Shown here: positions 1 to 7,454 of the stretch, piece after piece
Layout: the number at the start of each line of letters is the position of its first letter
Position numbering within the stretch: the first letter of the stretch is position 1
Assembly (NCBI GenBank): GCA_905236295.1
Contig: CAJOQF010000172.1
Coordinates: 1 to 12,106, forward strand
Length of the DNA: 12,106 bases
Direction: 5' to 3'
DNA from: an uncultured Eubacterium sp.
GTDB lineage: Bacteria > Bacillota > Clostridia > Lachnospirales > Lachnospiraceae
Notes under the pieces: generated by a model
What the model was told of the DNA's origin: nothing
Database searches by the model: none
Seen by the model: the letters and a program-made list of their open reading frames with translations, nothing else
Program-made: the position numbers and the translations under genes

Positions 1-386
1 AATCCGTTTCCAAATATGCAGTCAACCACAACCTCGAACTCAGAAGCCATAGCTTCGTCAAAATCGATTTCAGTGATCTGATATTTTCTAAGGATATCAA
101 GCTGCTTTTTAGTCTCCGGCGTGGCTTTCTTTTCATCACCGACAAGGCAGGTACAGACTCTGTAGCCCTTAAGGTAGAGAATCCTTGCAGCCGCAAATCC
201 GTCCCCTCCGTTGTTGCCCGAGCCGCAGACAAAGAGAATATTTGAGGGGTGATCAAACTTTTCCTCAATAGCAGAAGCGACACCCAGTGCCGCCTTCTCC
301 ATCAAAATCAGTGAATCCACTCCATAATATTCTATCGTCTTAAGGTCCGCCGCCTTCATTTCTTTGGAATTAAGCACACTAATCAT
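1..386 (-). CDS. nnrE: NAD(P)H-hydrate epimerase domain (YjeF N-terminal), N-terminal part, cut by window edge
   Basis: The first 128 residues are visible and the gene runs off the window at base 1. They match the YjeF_N family, which epimerises the R and S forms of hydrated NAD(P)H (NAD(P)HX) so that the partner dehydratase can restore NAD(P)H. The opening residues MISVLNSKEMKAADLKTI and the glycine-rich loop GSGNNGGDGFAAAR at residues 55-68 are family hallmarks; VVVDCIFGNG at 119-128 is the start of the second conserved substrate-site segment. The ATG at 386-384 has AAGGA about 7 nt upstream and lies 4 bp after the stop of the preceding gene, so it is probably translated from the same operon mRNA as rex. 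In many Firmicutes this domain is fused to an ADP-dependent dehydratase domain (NnrD); the cut prevents me from telling whether this one is bifunctional. The family call is firm. Confidence 0.93.
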   Translation of the reverse strand, partial: MISVLNSKEMKAADLKTIEYYGVDSLILMEKAALGVASAIEEKFDHPSNILFVCGSGNNGGDGFAAARILYLKGYRVCTCLVGDEKKATPETKKQLDILRKYQITEIDFDEAMASEFEVVVDCIFGNG

Positions 387-390
387 AAGC

Positions 391-1089
391 TTATCCTTTC
401 GACTCAGTGTTAAAGTTCTCTTTCTTGGCTTCCCCGGCGCCGTCACCGGAAGTCTGTTTCACACCTTCCTCAGGTTGTTTGAGCTCGAATCCCTCGTCAT
501 AGTTGATGTCGAAAACATCCAAAACCTCGGGACCAATTATCGCATTCATGTACGAAAACATTTCTTTATTCTTTAATTCACAGAACTGTTTTCTTATGAT
601 ATTCTTCTTTAATTCGACCCTTATCTTGTCTATCCACTCTCCGATAGAAGTCGCCTCACCCGCATTGGCGTGAAGCTTATCATAGCAAAAACTCATGGTA
701 TCAAGCATAAGCTCGAGGTTGACATCCGAGAGTTGATCCGGGATCTCAAGGAGAGTATCGTTTGCCTTATCGATCTTTTCGTTCAGTTCCTCTATGAGAC
801 GTTTGCTCTCATCGAGCTTCATCTCCTCGACACTGTTCGTTTTCTCCGTGCCCTCCATATTTCCGACTATGCTCTTCATCATGTCGTTTTTGAGTTTTTT
901 GTATTCTTTGATCTCGCTTTTTACAGCAGCCTGGCGTTTCAGAAGATCATTTAGCTTTAATTCAAGGTCAATAATCTCCTTGGGCTTTTTTTCTCCCGCG
1001 AAGATATGATGCCATTTGTGATCTAAGACCAGCAAGGGTATTTTTTTGCCGTTTAATGATTGCTTGAATTTATTGATGTCAACAGGCAT
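391..1089 (-). CDS. uncharacterised coiled-coil protein between rex and nnrE
   Basis: A 232-residue soluble, highly charged protein of unknown function. It has no signal peptide or membrane segment. Residues 1-32 form a short head with the motif IPLLVLDHKWHHIF (17-30). Residues 36-75 and 88-128 are Lys/Glu-rich with heptad-like hydrophobic spacing and probably form two coiled-coil helices. Residues 125-196 are more compact, with VELKKNIIRKQ (158-168) and FSYMNAIIGPEVLDVFD (178-194). The last 30 residues are low-complexity, polar and probably disordered. The start is well supported: GGAGG lies 7 nt before the ATG, and the SD overlaps the last codons of rex, whose stop is only 2 bp upstream. 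It resembles uncharacterised proteins I recall from Lachnospiraceae, but I could not verify this. Context suggests a link with NAD(H) homeostasis or simply operon hitch-hiking. No catalytic motif is visible. Confidence 0.85.
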   Translation of the reverse strand: MPVDINKFKQSLNGKKIPLLVLDHKWHHIFAGEKKPKEIIDLELKLNDLLKRQAAVKSEIKEYKKLKNDMMKSIVGNMEGTEKTNSVEEMKLDESKRLIEELNEKIDKANDTLLEIPDQLSDVNLELMLDTMSFCYDKLHANAGEATSIGEWIDKIRVELKKNIIRKQFCELKNKEMFSYMNAIIGPEVLDVFDINYDEGFELKQPEEGVKQTSGDGAGEAKKENFNTESKG

Positions 1090-1091
1090 AT

Positions 1092-1742
1092 CTACTCCTC
1101 CGTATGCTTCTTGGATAACATATAAGACAGCTGCATGAGACTGTCGGCGAGGTGGACATTTTGCACCACAACATCATCCGGCACCTCAAGGTCAACATGA
1201 GCGAAATTCCATATTGCCTTAACCCCCTTGTTTACCACTATCTGCGCAACGCGATTTGCCTCTTCTTTCGGAAGTGTCAAAGCGGCAATATCGACCTCAT
1301 GAGTATCGATGAACTCCTCGATCAGGTCTGAAGAATAGATTTCTATATCTCTTATCTTCTTTCCGACGACATCCTCTCTTATATCAAAAAGTCCCACGGT
1401 TACAAAGCCTCTTTTTTCAAACTTTACATAGTTTGCCAGTGCATGTCCGAGATTTCCCGCTCCCAAAATGATAAGCTTGTGTGTCTCGTCGAGACCCAGT
1501 ATCTTTCCTATCTCCTGGTACAGGTATTTTACATTATATCCGTAGCCCTGCTGTCCGAAGCCACCGAAATTATTGAGATCCTGTCTTATCTGCGATGCGG
1601 TAACCTTCATCATATTCGAAAGTTCCTTGGACGAGATCCTCTCTATGCCCTCATCCAGCAGTTCTCCCAGATATCTGTAGTATCTCGGCATTCGCCTTAT
1701 TACTGCCTGCGAAATGTTTTCTTTTGAATTCAACTTGTCCAT
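1092..1742 (-). CDS. rex: redox-sensing transcriptional repressor Rex
   Basis: A 216-residue Rex protein, which binds DNA when NADH/NAD+ is low and lets go when NADH binds, derepressing fermentative and respiratory genes. Residues about 8-80 are the winged-helix DNA-binding domain, with the family signature SQAVIRRMPRYYRYL and the recognition segment QIRQDLNNFGGFGQQGYGY (51-69). A Rossmann fold follows, with the dinucleotide loop GAGNLG (94-99) and the acidic strand end GLFD (117-120), where Asp fits NAD(H) rather than NADP(H). The C-terminal helix (about 197-212) is the domain-swap helix of Rex dimers. Length is normal for the family. It lies 16 bp after the ABC-F gene, an arrangement like ydiF and rex (ydiH) in Bacillus subtilis. 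The annotated ATG has its only SD-like run (AGGGGG) directly abutting it; a TTG at codon 4 (1733-1731) would have proper 9-nt spacing, so the true N-terminus may be three residues shorter. I see no convincing Rex operator in the window. Confidence 0.97.
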   Translation of the reverse strand: MDKLNSKENISQAVIRRMPRYYRYLGELLDEGIERISSKELSNMMKVTASQIRQDLNNFGGFGQQGYGYNVKYLYQEIGKILGLDETHKLIILGAGNLGHALANYVKFEKRGFVTVGLFDIREDVVGKKIRDIEIYSSDLIEEFIDTHEVDIAALTLPKEEANRVAQIVVNKGVKAIWNFAHVDLEVPDDVVVQNVHLADSLMQLSYMLSKKHTEE

Positions 1743-1748
1743 CCCCCT
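1731..1748 (-). promoter_or_regulatory. rex ribosome binding site and ambiguous start
   Basis: On the coding strand the sequence reads AGGGGG immediately followed by ATGGACAAG and then TTG. The purine run touches the ATG, leaving no spacer, whereas it lies 9 nt from the TTG at 1733-1731. An in-frame TAA four codons before the ATG rules out a longer protein. Either the ATG is used through coupling to the ABC-F stop 16 bp upstream, or translation starts at the TTG. Confidence 0.5.
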
Positions 1749-1758
1749 AGATTATTGA

Positions 1759-3681
1759 TCAGGAATTTAATTCTTCCCACTCCTCGTACAAAGCTTCAAG
1801 TTTCGTGTTAATCTCATTTAAGCGTCCGGTAAGTTCATTGAGTTTTGCCGAATTCGTGGCCACCTCCGGGCGCGACATCTCCTCTTCAATCTCGGATGAC
1901 TCTGTCTCCTTTGCGTCGATCTCCTCTTCAAGAGCCTTTATACGGTTCTCACGCTTTTTGTTGAGCGCCGCCTCCTCCTTGCTCTTCTTCCAGTCATCCT
2001 TCCCTTTTTGTTTCTGCTCAGAAATCTCCCTGCCTTTATCAGCGGATCTATCGTCAGCGATAAACCTCTTTAGCAGGTCATCCTTCTTCTCAAGATAATA
2101 ATCATAATTGCCCAAAAACTCAACCATCGACTCCGAAGTGAGATTGAGGATCCTGTCAGCAGTCTTGTTTATGAAATATCTGTCATGGGAAACATATAAA
2201 ACAGTTCCCTCGTAATTTTGAAGCTGCTCTTCAAGTATCTCTTTTGAGAGGATGTCCAGATGGTTTGTAGGCTCATCAAGGATAAGGAAATTGGCTCTTG
2301 TAAGCATGAGCTTTGCAAGCATAAGCCTTCCTCTCTCTCCTCCGCTCAAAGCCGAGATCGATTTAAAAACTTCTTCTCCCGTAAATAAAAATGCAGCAAG
2401 AACATTTCTTTTGTAGGTGTCGGTCAGATCCGGAAAATCGTCCGAGATCTCCTCAAAGATCGTCTTGGTCTCGTCTAGGTTTTCCTGTTCCTGATCATAG
2501 TAAGCAATGCTGACTCCGGTGCCTATCTTTACGCTTCCGGCATCCTGATCTACCAGAGAATTGATCATCTTTAGAATTGTCGATTTTCCGGTTCCGTTTG
2601 CCCCTATGATAGCAACTTTTTCACCTTTTTTTATCTCAAAGCTGATATTGTTAAAGAGAACCTTGTCCCCATATGCCTTTGACAATCCGGCACAGTCAAG
2701 CACATCTTTTCCGCTCGCATCATCTATCTCAAACGAAAATCTCATCTTCGCGTTTACTTCGAGCGGCTTTTCGATCACTTCCATCCTTTCGAGAGCTTTC
2801 ATCCTGCTCTCGGCTCTCTTTACGGACTTTTCTCTGTTGAAACTTTTCAGCTTGTCTATGACAGCCTGTTCGTGTTCAATCTTTGCCTGCTGGTTCTCGT
2901 ATGCTCTCTGTAAAGCCTTTGTCCTCTCCTCGCTCTTTGTTATATAGTCCGAATAATTACCGGAATACTGCGATATTCTTTTGTTTGCGATCTCAACCAC
3001 GGTGTTTGCGATCCTGTCGAGGAAGTAACGGTCATGCGATACGACGATCGCAGTTCCCTTATAATTCGATATATAGGTTTCGAGCCAGCTTATGGACTCA
3101 ATATCCAAGTGGTTTGTCGGCTCGTCAAGAATAATGAGATCCGGCTCGGAGACCAACAATTTTGCTAGGGAAACCCTGGTCTTTTGCCCTCCGGAAAGCT
3201 GACCGCAGCGTGTGTAGAACTCGGATTCCGAAAATCCGAGTCCCTTTATGATACCTGTTATCTCACTTTTGTATGAGTAGCCGTCGAGAGAGCGGAATTC
3301 GTCCTCAAGCCTGTGGTACTCATCCATATAAGACTCGAGTTCATCCCTTGCGACAGAGGACATATTCTCCTCCATCTGTCTCAGGCGATTTTCCATCTTA
3401 ATGAGGTATTCCTTTTCTTTTTCAACTTCCTCATAGATAGTGGAACTCTCGTCCAATGCAGTGTGCTGGGCGAGATAGCCGATAGTGATATCCTTAGCTG
3501 TAGTGATATCACCCGAATCCGCCTCCTCCATCCCGACTATCATCTTAAGTAGGGTGGACTTACCCGCTCCGTTTATACCGACTATCGCGGCCTTATCGTG
3601 ATCATTTATTCCGAATGATCCACCGGTTATGATCTCATTGTCTCCAAATGATTTTTTTATGTTACTAACGTTTAATATCAT
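1759..3681 (-). CDS. ydiF: ABC-F family ATPase, YdiF-like
   Basis: A 640-residue protein with two ABC ATPase domains and no membrane segments, so it is a ribosome-associated ABC-F protein rather than a transporter. ABC1: Walker A GINGAGKS (35-42), signature LSGGQ (162-166), Walker B plus LDEPTNHLD (185-193), switch His in SHDRYF (215-220). The charged helical insert at about 82-132 matches the arm domain. The interdomain linker, about 235-315, is basic and helical, as expected for the segment that reaches P-site tRNA. ABC2: Walker A GANGTGKS (360-367), LSGGE (445-449), LDEPTNHLD (468-476), SHDRYF (498-503). Residues 545-640 form a C-terminal coiled coil. Layout and length match B. subtilis YdiF, and the position before rex is shared too. 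Family members ease stalled translation; some other subfamilies give antibiotic resistance, but nothing here points to that. The ATG overlaps the icd stop and has no SD, so translation is probably coupled. Confidence 0.95.
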   Translation of the reverse strand: MILNVSNIKKSFGDNEIITGGSFGINDHDKAAIVGINGAGKSTLLKMIVGMEEADSGDITTAKDITIGYLAQHTALDESSTIYEEVEKEKEYLIKMENRLRQMEENMSSVARDELESYMDEYHRLEDEFRSLDGYSYKSEITGIIKGLGFSESEFYTRCGQLSGGQKTRVSLAKLLVSEPDLIILDEPTNHLDIESISWLETYISNYKGTAIVVSHDRYFLDRIANTVVEIANKRISQYSGNYSDYITKSEERTKALQRAYENQQAKIEHEQAVIDKLKSFNREKSVKRAESRMKALERMEVIEKPLEVNAKMRFSFEIDDASGKDVLDCAGLSKAYGDKVLFNNISFEIKKGEKVAIIGANGTGKSTILKMINSLVDQDAGSVKIGTGVSIAYYDQEQENLDETKTIFEEISDDFPDLTDTYKRNVLAAFLFTGEEVFKSISALSGGERGRLMLAKLMLTRANFLILDEPTNHLDILSKEILEEQLQNYEGTVLYVSHDRYFINKTADRILNLTSESMVEFLGNYDYYLEKKDDLLKRFIADDRSADKGREISEQKQKGKDDWKKSKEEAALNKKRENRIKALEEEIDAKETESSEIEEEMSRPEVATNSAKLNELTGRLNEINTKLEALYEEWEELNS

Positions 3682-3683
3682 TA
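3679..3683 (-). promoter_or_regulatory. TAATG stop-start overlap coupling icd to the ABC-F gene
   Basis: The icd stop codon TAA (3683-3681) and the ABC-F start ATG (3681-3679) share one base. The preceding 25 bases carry no recognisable Shine-Dalgarno sequence, unlike most genes in this window. The ABC-F protein is therefore probably made by ribosomes that terminate on icd and reinitiate. The overlap is read directly; coupling is inferred. Confidence 0.6.
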
Positions 3684-4892
3684 CATCAACTTTTCAAGTT
3701 CGCCGCGGATTGCCTCGATAAACTCTTTTGTATCGAGAATCTGCGGATCCTTCATCGTGGTTATACGCGCGAGATCTCCTGACATTTTGCCCGAAGCCAC
3801 AGTGTTAAGGCATGCCTCTTCAAGCTTGCCTGCAAAAGCTACGAGCTCGTCATTTGACGACATCTCACCGCTCTTTTTGAGAGCTCCTGTCCACGCGTAG
3901 ATAGTTGCGATCGGATTGGCGGATGTCTTCTCGCCTTTCAGGTGCATATAGTAGAGATCCTGTATGGTGCCGTGAGCAGCTTCATACTCATAGTAACCGT
4001 GCGGTGAAACCAATACTGAGGTCATCATCGGCATAGAGCCAAAAGCAGCTCCGATCATATCGCTCATGACATCACCGTCGTAGTTCTTGCAGGCCCAGAT
4101 AAATCCACCCTTTGATAGAATGGTCTTTGCAACGGCGTCATCTATCAGCTTGTACTGATAGTTTATGCCTGCCTTTTTGAAGCTTTCCTTGTACTCGTTT
4201 TCATACAGATCCTCAAAAATATCCTTGAATGTGTGATCGTACTGTTTTGAGATCGTATCCTTTGTCGCAAACCAGAGATCCTGCTTCGTATCTATGGCGT
4301 ACTTAAAGCAGCTGTGCGCAAAGCTGGTAATGGAAGCGTTGAGGTTGTGCTCACCCCTTACGACTCCCGGTCCCTTAAACTCATGAACCGTGGTTTTCTT
4401 AACTGTGCCGTCCGGCTTTGTGTAAACAAGCTCAACCGTTCCTGGCTCATCAATCACCATCTCAACCGAACGATAGAGATCGCCGTAGGCATGTCTTGCT
4501 ATAGTGATCGGAGACTCCCATCCTTTGACGTTTGCATCTATTCCCTTTGCAACGATAGGTGCGCGGAATACCGTACCGTCGAGGACCGAACGAATAGTGC
4601 CGTTCGGGCTCTTCCACATCTCTTTTAAGTCATACTCCTTCATGCGAGCCGCATTCGGAGTGATGGTTGCGCATTTTACAGCGACCTTGTACTTCTTTGT
4701 CGCCTCGGCAGCATCTACAGTAACCTGATCGTCGGTCTCGTTTCTGTTCTTCAGTCCGAGGTCGTAGTACTCTGTGTCAAGCTCAACGAACGGTGAAAGG
4801 AGCTCATCCTTTACAAGCTGCCAAACGATACGTGTCATCTCATCGCCGTCCATTTCGACGATCTTTTGCGTCATTTTTATCTTATCACTCAT
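3681..4892 (-). CDS. icd: isocitrate dehydrogenase, homodimeric type II-like; cofactor possibly NAD+
   Basis: A 403-residue enzyme converting isocitrate to 2-oxoglutarate and CO2, of the class close to human IDH1/IDH2. Visible motifs: ATITPNAARMKEY (75-87), isocitrate-binding SPNGTIR (95-101) with Arg110 and Arg133, the metal-site segment NYDGDVMSD (270-278), and EAAHGTI (304-310). At the nucleotide site, IDH1-type enzymes have HGTVTRHYR, where Arg and His hold the NADP 2'-phosphate; here it is HGTIQDLYY, with Asp312 and Leu313. The partner-subunit Lys (IDH1 Lys260) aligns with Leu259. This argues for NAD+ use, although homologues are routinely named NADP-dependent. An in-frame TTG lies four codons upstream (4904), but I chose the ATG at 4892 because MSDKIKMTQ resembles family N-termini. 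SD support is weak either way: AAGGA lies 12 nt from the ATG. The gene follows leuS by 66 bp and overlaps the next gene by one base. Confidence 0.95.
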   Translation of the reverse strand: MSDKIKMTQKIVEMDGDEMTRIVWQLVKDELLSPFVELDTEYYDLGLKNRNETDDQVTVDAAEATKKYKVAVKCATITPNAARMKEYDLKEMWKSPNGTIRSVLDGTVFRAPIVAKGIDANVKGWESPITIARHAYGDLYRSVEMVIDEPGTVELVYTKPDGTVKKTTVHEFKGPGVVRGEHNLNASITSFAHSCFKYAIDTKQDLWFATKDTISKQYDHTFKDIFEDLYENEYKESFKKAGINYQYKLIDDAVAKTILSKGGFIWACKNYDGDVMSDMIGAAFGSMPMMTSVLVSPHGYYEYEAAHGTIQDLYYMHLKGEKTSANPIATIYAWTGALKKSGEMSSNDELVAFAGKLEEACLNTVASGKMSGDLARITTMKDPQILDTKEFIEAIRGELEKLM

Positions 4893-4958
4893 TCCTGTTA
4901 CCAATCCTTATATTCTTTATTTATATCAATGTCACCTCGACAGGCTAAGTGACCTGCC

Positions 4959-7370
4959 TTAACCCTTAACCACAAAGTTAATTATCCTTCCCGGAACGTA
5001 GATCTCTTTTACCACGTTTCCGAGTTTGTCGCCGAGCGCCTCGCGTCCAACCTTCAATGCATCGTCCTTTGAAATGTCCTTTGCAACGCTGACTGTCGCT
5101 TTTACCTTTCCGTTTATCTGTACCGGAAGCTCGATCTCGTCGTCAACGGTAAGAGCCTCGTCGAATTTCGGCCATCCCGCCTTGAATACAGTCTCTGTGT
5201 GTCCAAGTAAAGCCCAGAGATCCTCAGCGATATACGGAGCAAACGGTGCAAGCAGTATCACGTACGCCTCTATGGTCTCCTTGTCAACTCCACCCTTTTT
5301 CATCATGTCATTTAAGGTGTTGTTGTACTCCATAAATCCTGATACAACAGTGTTTAAGCTGAAGGTCTCAAGTCTGGTTGTTATGTCCTTGATAAGCTTA
5401 TGTCTGATGCGTACAAGTTCCTTTGTAGGCTCTGCAGGGTTTTCAATAACCGCAGTAGCGAGCTTGTAGAATCTGTTCAAGAACTTGTAGACTCCGTCAA
5501 TTCCTCTGTCGTCCCACTCTGAGTCAAGCTCCGGCGGTCCCACAAAGAGCTCATAGAGTCTCAGGGAATCACATCCGTAATCGCGTACAAGATCATCAGG
5601 GGATACTACATTGCCCTTTGATTTTGACATCTTGATACCGTTCTTTCCGGTGATCATTCCCTGGTTGAAGAGCTTTGTAAACGGCTCCTCGAAACCTACC
5701 ACACCTATATCATATAAGAATTTGGTGTAGAATCTTGAGTAGAGGAGGTGAAGTACAGCATGCTCCACACCACCGATATACATATCAACAGGGAGATACT
5801 TGTCTGCCTTCTCCTTTGAAACGAGCTCGTTTTTATTCTTATTGTCAATGTATCTGAGGAAATACCATGATGATCCTGCCCACTGAGGCATGGTATTTGT
5901 CTCTCTCTTAGCATCCGCTCCACAGCAAGGACATTTCGTGTTGACCCAGTCTGTGATGTCCGCAAGCGGTGACTCTCCCGTTCCGGTCGGCTGATAGCTT
6001 TCAACCTCAGGCAAGAGAAGCGGTAACTCCCCCTCCGGTACGGGTACATTGCCGCACTTCGGGCAGTGTACTATCGGAATCGGCTCACCCCAGTAACGCT
6101 GACGTGAGAATACCCAGTCGCGAAGCTTGTAATTGGTGGTTGCTCGTCCTATACCCTGTTTCTCGATCATAGACGGAGCTTCTTTCTTGAGGACTGCAGA
6201 CTCCATTCCGTTCCAGTCTCCGGAATTGATCATGGTTCCGGAAGCCTCGGTGTAAGCCTCTGTCATATTCTCGATCTCTTTTCCGTCTTTTGCGATAACC
6301 TGTACTATCGGTATATCAAATTTCTTTGCAAACTCAAAATCTCTGTCATCATGCGCCGGAACACACATGATCGCTCCGGTACCGTAATCCGCAAGGACAT
6401 AATCAGAAAGCCAGATAGGAGTCTTTGCTCCGTTTATCGGATTTATCGCATAGCTTCCGGTAAATACACCAGTCTTTTCCTTGCCCTGAAGTCTGTCTAC
6501 AGAAGACTTCATAGATGATTTGTATATATAATCTTCAACCGCAGCCTTTGTCTCGTCGGTTGCAAGCTTGCTTGCCAGTTTATGCTCAGGAGCAAGCACC
6601 ATAAATGTTGCTCCGTAGAGAGTATCCGGTCTGGTTGTGTAGACCGTGATGACCTCATCTCTTCCGTCAACCTTGAACTCAACCTCTGCACCCTGGCTCT
6701 TTCCGATCCAGTCAGCCTGCATCTTTTTAACCTTTGCCGGCCAGTCGAGTGTGTCAAGATCGTCGAGGAGTCTGTCAGCGTACTCCGTGATCTTTAACAT
6801 CCACTGTTTTAAGTTCTTCTTTGTAACCTCACTTCCGCAGCGCTCGCACTTTCCGTCAACGACCTCCTCGTTGGCGAGTCCGGTCTTGCAGGAAGGACAC
6901 CAGTTGATCGGCATCTCCTTCTCGTAGGCGAGTCCTTTTTTAAACATCTGAACAAAGATCCACTGTGTCCACTTGTAAAACTCAGGGTCTGTGGTGTTTA
7001 CTTCCATGTCCCAGTCGTAAACTGCAGAGATCTCTTTGATCTGTTTTTTGATGTTTTTAATGTTCTCATTTGTGGATTTCTCAGGATGAACTCCCATCTT
7101 TATGGCGTAATTCTCAGCCGGGAGCCCAAACGCATCCCATCCCATCGGATGGATAACGTAATGTCCGTTTAATATTTTGTATCTGCTCCAGACATCAGAT
7201 ATAACATATCCTCTCCAATGTCCGACATGAAGTCCGTTTCCGGACGGATACGGGAACATGTCCAGGCAGTAATATTTCTCCTTTTTCCCGTCATCTTCGT
7301 TTACGGGATTCTCTTTCCAAAAGTCTTTGATTTTCGCTTCGATTTCAGCGTGATTATATGTTCTTGCCAT
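4959..7370 (-). CDS. leuS: leucyl-tRNA synthetase
   Basis: An 803-residue class I synthetase that charges tRNA-Leu, of normal bacterial length. Catalytic Rossmann fold: HVGH (48-51, the HIGH motif) and KMSKS (580-584). A zinc-binding insert has CPSC and CERC around residues 158-178; further Cys pairs occur at CPKC (436-439) and CPCC (480-483), where bacterial LeuRS also has a Cys-rich module. The CP1 editing domain spans about 228-415, with TTRPDT (245-250) and the catalytic-Asp segment GTGAIMCVPAHDDRDFEFA (329-347). GLPAENYAI (82-90) and the anticodon-binding helical bundle (about 630-740) follow the standard order. The C-terminal domain from about 745 contacts tRNA. The ATG at 7370 is preferred: GGAGA lies about 10 nt upstream and MARTYNHAEIEAKIKDFW matches family N-termini. 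A GTG ten codons earlier (7400) lacks an SD. The leader carries a promoter-like sequence and a long hairpin but no T-box signature. Confidence 0.98.
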   Translation of the reverse strand: MARTYNHAEIEAKIKDFWKENPVNEDDGKKEKYYCLDMFPYPSGNGLHVGHWRGYVISDVWSRYKILNGHYVIHPMGWDAFGLPAENYAIKMGVHPEKSTNENIKNIKKQIKEISAVYDWDMEVNTTDPEFYKWTQWIFVQMFKKGLAYEKEMPINWCPSCKTGLANEEVVDGKCERCGSEVTKKNLKQWMLKITEYADRLLDDLDTLDWPAKVKKMQADWIGKSQGAEVEFKVDGRDEVITVYTTRPDTLYGATFMVLAPEHKLASKLATDETKAAVEDYIYKSSMKSSVDRLQGKEKTGVFTGSYAINPINGAKTPIWLSDYVLADYGTGAIMCVPAHDDRDFEFAKKFDIPIVQVIAKDGKEIENMTEAYTEASGTMINSGDWNGMESAVLKKEAPSMIEKQGIGRATTNYKLRDWVFSRQRYWGEPIPIVHCPKCGNVPVPEGELPLLLPEVESYQPTGTGESPLADITDWVNTKCPCCGADAKRETNTMPQWAGSSWYFLRYIDNKNKNELVSKEKADKYLPVDMYIGGVEHAVLHLLYSRFYTKFLYDIGVVGFEEPFTKLFNQGMITGKNGIKMSKSKGNVVSPDDLVRDYGCDSLRLYELFVGPPELDSEWDDRGIDGVYKFLNRFYKLATAVIENPAEPTKELVRIRHKLIKDITTRLETFSLNTVVSGFMEYNNTLNDMMKKGGVDKETIEAYVILLAPFAPYIAEDLWALLGHTETVFKAGWPKFDEALTVDDEIELPVQINGKVKATVSVAKDISKDDALKVGREALGDKLGNVVKEIYVPGRIINFVVKG

Positions 7371-7410
7371 ACAATTATTCTCTCCAATCTCTTCTATCAC
7401 TTACATACTT

Positions 7411-7448
7411 CAAGGATTGCAAGAAAAATCAATTTCCCACAATCCTTG
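7411..7448 (-). other. long perfect-base hairpin in the leuS leader
   Basis: CAAGGATTG (7448-7440 on the coding strand) is the exact reverse complement of CAATCCTTG (7419-7411). The inner bases keep pairing as RNA through three G-U pairs, then G-C and three A-U pairs, giving a stem of about 16 bp closed by a six-base loop. It sits 40 bp before the leuS ATG and begins where a transcript from the predicted promoter would start. No U-run follows the stem, so it is not a typical intrinsic terminator. A 5' stabilising structure, a protein-binding operator or an RNA regulatory element are all possible. Confidence 0.6.
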
Positions 7449-7454
7449 TTAATA

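Noticed and set aside
1759..3681. Antibiotic-resistance ABC-F (Vga/Lsa/OptrA type)
   Set aside because: The length, C-terminal coiled coil and rex linkage fit the housekeeping YdiF group, and no resistance-type leader peptide or attenuator is seen.
4893..4904. TTG start of icd four codons upstream
   Set aside because: The SD-like AAGGA overlaps almost directly with the TTG, and the ATG at 4892 gives an N-terminus typical for the family.
4893..4958. Terminator or regulatory hairpin between leuS and icd (GGCAGG with CCTGTC, or GTCAC with GTGAC)
   Set aside because: Stems are only 5-6 bp, overlap each other, and no U-run follows. No convincing separate icd promoter is visible either.
7371..7400. 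GTG start of leuS ten codons upstream
   Set aside because: No SD precedes it, and the extra residues do not resemble LeuRS N-termini, whereas the ATG at 7370 has GGAGA upstream.
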